DNA of 31,824 nucleotides from Coemansia sp. RSA 1804 (taxonomy: Eukaryota; Kickxellomycota; Kickxellomycetes; Kickxellales; Kickxellaceae): positions 1 through 31,824 of the forward strand of contig JANBTH010000135.1 of assembly GCA_027578815.1 (NCBI GenBank). Direction: 5' to 3'. The translations under genes were made by a program, and so were the position numbers. The stretch's first letter is position 1. Each line of letters opens with the position of its first letter. Below, in pieces: positions 28,821-31,824 of this stretch. A model generated the notes under the pieces. It did not search any database. It was not told the DNA's origin and worked only from the letters and a program-made list of their open reading frames with translations.

Positions 28821-30197
28821 TCACCCATCTATTGTCCATCTGCACGTTGGCAGATTGTAGCTCTTGATCATCCAGTACGGTCGCTTGATTCCTTTCCATG
28901 TCTCTTCATCCATCACAATGTCGCTAGCAACCTTGGTAAATTCGGTCGAGATTCCACGTTTCTGGAGATCCGAAGACACAATGTTGCAGTATACATCGTG
29001 GAACAGCTTGTGATCGCCACCCAGCCCGTTGAAAAAGCTGTAAATGCCATCGGGCTTGTTCAGAAGCGGCTGCTGCGTGCCATTGTTTGAGTCGAATATG
29101 GCCTGGTGAAAGTCATCGAGGTCTTTGTAGAATTCGCCAAATGTGTCAAAGAAAATTCCGTCATAGGGCCCAAGGCTGCGAATCTCAGCAATTTTATCCT
29201 GCCATCTGCCAAAAACAATGTGGACATTGGGAATCTCATGCCATCCTTTGTCTTTCATATGCTTGTAGACGTCAGGGTGGGCTTCAACAATGACATGCTT
29301 TCCAGGACCAAGCTCCTGCAATGAAGAGTCGATTATCCCCATGCCAAAGCCAACATTAAGTACGGTTCCACCGCCGTCTGGGCAAATGGTCTTGGCATGC
29401 ATCTTCATCAGTGGAGTCTCCCAGCCCATCATTACTCCGTTTTTCTCGGCATCCACAAGAGTATCACCCGTATACTCGACTGGCTGTGACAAGTAGTCTT
29501 CATTTGCCGCCTTATCGGTAGAGGAAGCTCCTGGATTAAGGATCCTTAGCACCATCTCTGCACGGATACCAGCTTGCACAAGCTCGTTGTAGGCTGCATC
29601 ATGGCCGCCTGATTCAGCATAATCGCCTGCAGTATAATTACCCACATCCAGAGAATTCCATGGAATTCCAGCTTCGAGAACAAATCTACACGACGCAAGG
29701 AAAAATATTGGAATATTTATATACTCGAATTCGATTGTCAATAATATACAAGAAACATGTGGAACAAAAGAAACAGGAATGTTACAGCACATTTTGCTTT
29801 TCATTTGTAAATCAGGTGTAAATATAACACAGAGGTTGTCTTTTCGTTCCTTTTACATACAATACAAGCAAGGATCAGTAATATAAATAGTCACATGAAC
29901 AAAGAAAGGTTGTCACAAACTGTAGAGGAACAATGAATTGCGAATCTCTGCAAATAGAGAATGCGATCTGTAGAAAAAATACAGGAGGTTTTCCTTGGCA
30001 TACCTTACAGTGTCGACATCTCCACTGGCAGCAGCAAAATGCAAAGATGTCCGGCCGGTTTCATCGGTAACAAAGATCTCTGCGCCTTCCCTAACAAGCT
30101 CCTTTGCACGTTCCGAATTGCCTTCGTAGCATGCAGCCAAGAGCTGCGCTTCTTTGGAAACAGGATCAGACCCGTTTTCCTGATGTGTGCCCGTCAT
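28821..30197 (-). CDS. RMT2: protein arginine N(delta)-methyltransferase Rmt2 (two exons)
   Basis: Exon 1 is 30197-30004 (64 codons plus 2 nt) and exon 2 is 29685-28821; joined they give 352 residues. Exon 1 carries the first part of an ankyrin-like domain (GRTSLHFAAASGDVDTV). The junction restores an Arg codon and continues FVLEAGIPWNSLDVGNYTAG, which completes the repeat as in known Rmt2 proteins. The C-terminal half is a GAMT-like methyltransferase: SAM motif LNVGFGMG at about 174-181, VEAHPD at about 198-203 and FFDTFGE at about 243-249. Yeast Rmt2 methylates the delta nitrogen of an arginine in ribosomal protein Rpl12; the same role is expected here. It is somewhat shorter than the yeast protein (412 residues). 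Confidence 0.93.
29686..30003 (-). other. intron in RMT2
   Basis: Donor GTATGC at 30003 and acceptor TGTAG ending at 29686 (minus strand), 318 nt, phase 2. Joining gives GTA-AG/A-TTT, an unbroken Val-Arg-Phe across the ankyrin repeat. The total coding length is then a multiple of three (1059 nt). A competing donor GTAAGG five bases earlier would break the frame with this acceptor. Confidence 0.85.
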
Positions 30198-31824
30198 TGA
30201 ACAGGGAAACAGGAGCAGCGTAGTGTTTTAAAGCTGGATAAGAGAAAGAGATATCAGGACTAGCCAGTAATGCCTGAACAATTAGACCCACCCGTGACAG
30301 TATTACGAAAGAAAAGGAGGATTCCAAGGGAGGCTGATTTCTAGCAATTGGTGATTTCCAAGGTCGGGGAATAAACGATAAAGGGGGAAAGACAGCAGCC
30401 ATTTCAAGTGTGGCGGGTTTCTTGATTTCAGGCGGAAATTCCGTGGGATAATCCACAAGCCCAGTACGAGGCAGCGTGTCACGGCATTATGGTGAAAAAA
30501 CGCTGGCACATGACTCACGATCCGTTGTAAATTTAGAATAAACCCACTCATCTATGGCGGACAGGGCAGGAGATCAACTACAATGTCTATTTTTAAAAAT
30601 TAAAAGCCCAAAACAGAATAAAAAACCAAAACAAAATAACCATTAGTGCTTGTTATCAGTGATAGCCATTGAGAAAGAGAAAAGCATAGGTTTTGAAATC
30701 CGCACATTCTGATTTCCCGCAAGAACCTCGGAGTACTTGGCATAAATCTACCACATCAAAAGAGAGAAAAACGAAAGATATATCAAAAAGTTCTAGGCAT
30801 CTTGAGACTTTTTTATTTTCTTGTGATAATCACTCGTTGTTGTTTTCTGTAGGCCTGCAACAGAATAAAAGAGAGAAAAGGCTAGAAGATGCAGATGCAC
30901 TTTGCAACAACAATGGCTGGAAAGAGAGATTATTTTTTATATATTTACTCTTTATTTCTTTTTTACTGCGGTAGGCTTAGGCTTACGGAAAGCAAACAAG
31001 CAGGAATGAAAATCGAATACACCCGACATATCCATGTGGTAAATGAAAATAAAGATATGGCTTGTTTTCTACCCTTTTTTATTCACTCTGCGGAACATGT
31101 CCCAAGCATTATGTCGGCATGTGGCCACAATTGCCTGGGTTTCGGACAGTAAGCAATAAGCGATAGAAGGAGAACCTGAATCGAACAAAGCAGTCAATAC
31201 GAAAAAAAGTGCTGCAAAAAAGTAGATTTTGCTCAAAGGACCAAACACATGCCGACAAAGGCAAGACGAATTGATGTGCGCTTACGAAGAACATGAAAGA
31301 GGGAAAGGCGTAACAGAAAAAAAAGGATCTGGAAAAGAGAGAAAAATGCGGTTGGTTGAGCCCGTGTGCCTGTCTCTCTTCCTGCCCAACAAGCTGTGGG
31401 CGAGAATATTGCTCCTTTTTTTTGCCAAGACTCTCCAGCCCATAGAATCTCAGCAGAGGACTGTGTGTGTCCATCAGCAGCAATAGCGCGATGAGTATAA
31501 AAACCGTATATTTTCCTTTCTGTTCTTTTTTCTTCTAGCAGTCTCGTCATCCTCTCTTTCTTTTCCTCGATCCTTGAGAAAAGCCATTGGTTTTTTTTGC
31601 CAGAAAGCCCGTGCTAACAATCCCCTCTAACCCTTTTTTCCATGCCTGAATGCCATTTCTACTGCTAGTTAGTCTGAGGTTTTCCTTGTCGTCAATTCTT
31701 CGCTAACTGAACCGTATATATGCAGATTCCTCGTATCCCCGCACACACCCACCACCTCTTCCGTTCTCGACCTCTGCCTTTTACTTGATCTTGCACAATT
31801 GCGAGCGCCCAATACATCCACATT
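30198..31824. other. intergenic region, RMT2 promoter and probable promoter of a gene to the right
   Basis: About 1.6 kb without a recognisable gene. From 30580 to 31350 it is A- and GAA-rich on the plus strand. From about 31500 it becomes C- and T-rich, the texture of a fungal 5' leader, and would fit a plus-strand gene that starts beyond the edge. The minus-strand open frames upstream of RMT2 are out of frame with it and show no family features. Confidence 0.5.
31496..31503 (+). promoter_or_regulatory. possible TATA box of a gene beyond the right edge
   Basis: TATAAAAA followed by pyrimidine-rich DNA up to the window end. The gene itself is not visible, so this is tentative. Confidence 0.3.

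Noticed and set aside
30004..30010. Alternative RMT2 donor GTAAGG starting at 30008
   Set aside because: It is nearer the donor consensus, but joining it to the acceptor at 29686 shifts the frame and destroys the methyltransferase.
30166..30551. Minus-strand open frames upstream of RMT2 exon 1
   Set aside because: They are in a different frame from RMT2, overlap its start, and have no homology that I recognise.
1..31824. CRISPR arrays, operons, insertion sequences, phage or viral genes
   Set aside because: None seen; the window is a eukaryotic nuclear locus with individually transcribed genes.

Overview
The window is nuclear DNA from a fungus with a compact genome. The gene set is eukaryotic: kinesin, the U5 snRNP GTPase Snu114, the 26S proteasome subunit Rpn2, APC10/Doc1 and the fungal arginine methyltransferase Rmt2. 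Most genes are uninterrupted; I can define only two introns, both with GT..AG ends. Convergent genes lie as little as 73 bp apart. A kinesin-12-like motor, few introns and moderate-GC coding DNA set in AT-rich spacers suggest an early-diverging lineage, possibly zoopagomycotan (Kickxellales-like). That placement is inference, not demonstrated.

Left part (1-16338), mostly housekeeping. A 5' fragment of a USP/CYLD-type deubiquitinase (minus) runs off the left edge. It is divergent from a short kinesin-12-like motor (plus). An ABCC/MRP-type full ABC transporter (plus, one 145-bp intron) follows and converges on SNU114 (minus). SNU114 shares a divergent promoter region with RPN2 (plus), which converges on APC10 (minus).

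Central part (16607-27771), an accessory transport and redox island. It holds three paralogous MFS transporters of the fungal DHA1/ZIF1-like type (minus, plus, minus), a MATE-family antiporter (plus) and two tandem aldo-keto reductases (minus). The two reductases share a near-perfect nucleotide tract of about 317 bp, with divergent sequence on both sides, which is the signature of recent gene conversion. This gene content would fit uptake, modification and efflux of toxic small molecules, but no substrate can be read from the sequence.

Right part (27772-31824). An inverted-repeat structure is followed by a tRNA gene with good A and B boxes. Its UAA (Leu) anticodon sits on a short, class-I tRNA body, which is unusual. 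RMT2 (minus, two exons joined by a 318-bp intron) comes next, then about 1.6 kb of low-complexity spacer that probably contains the promoter of a gene beyond the right edge.
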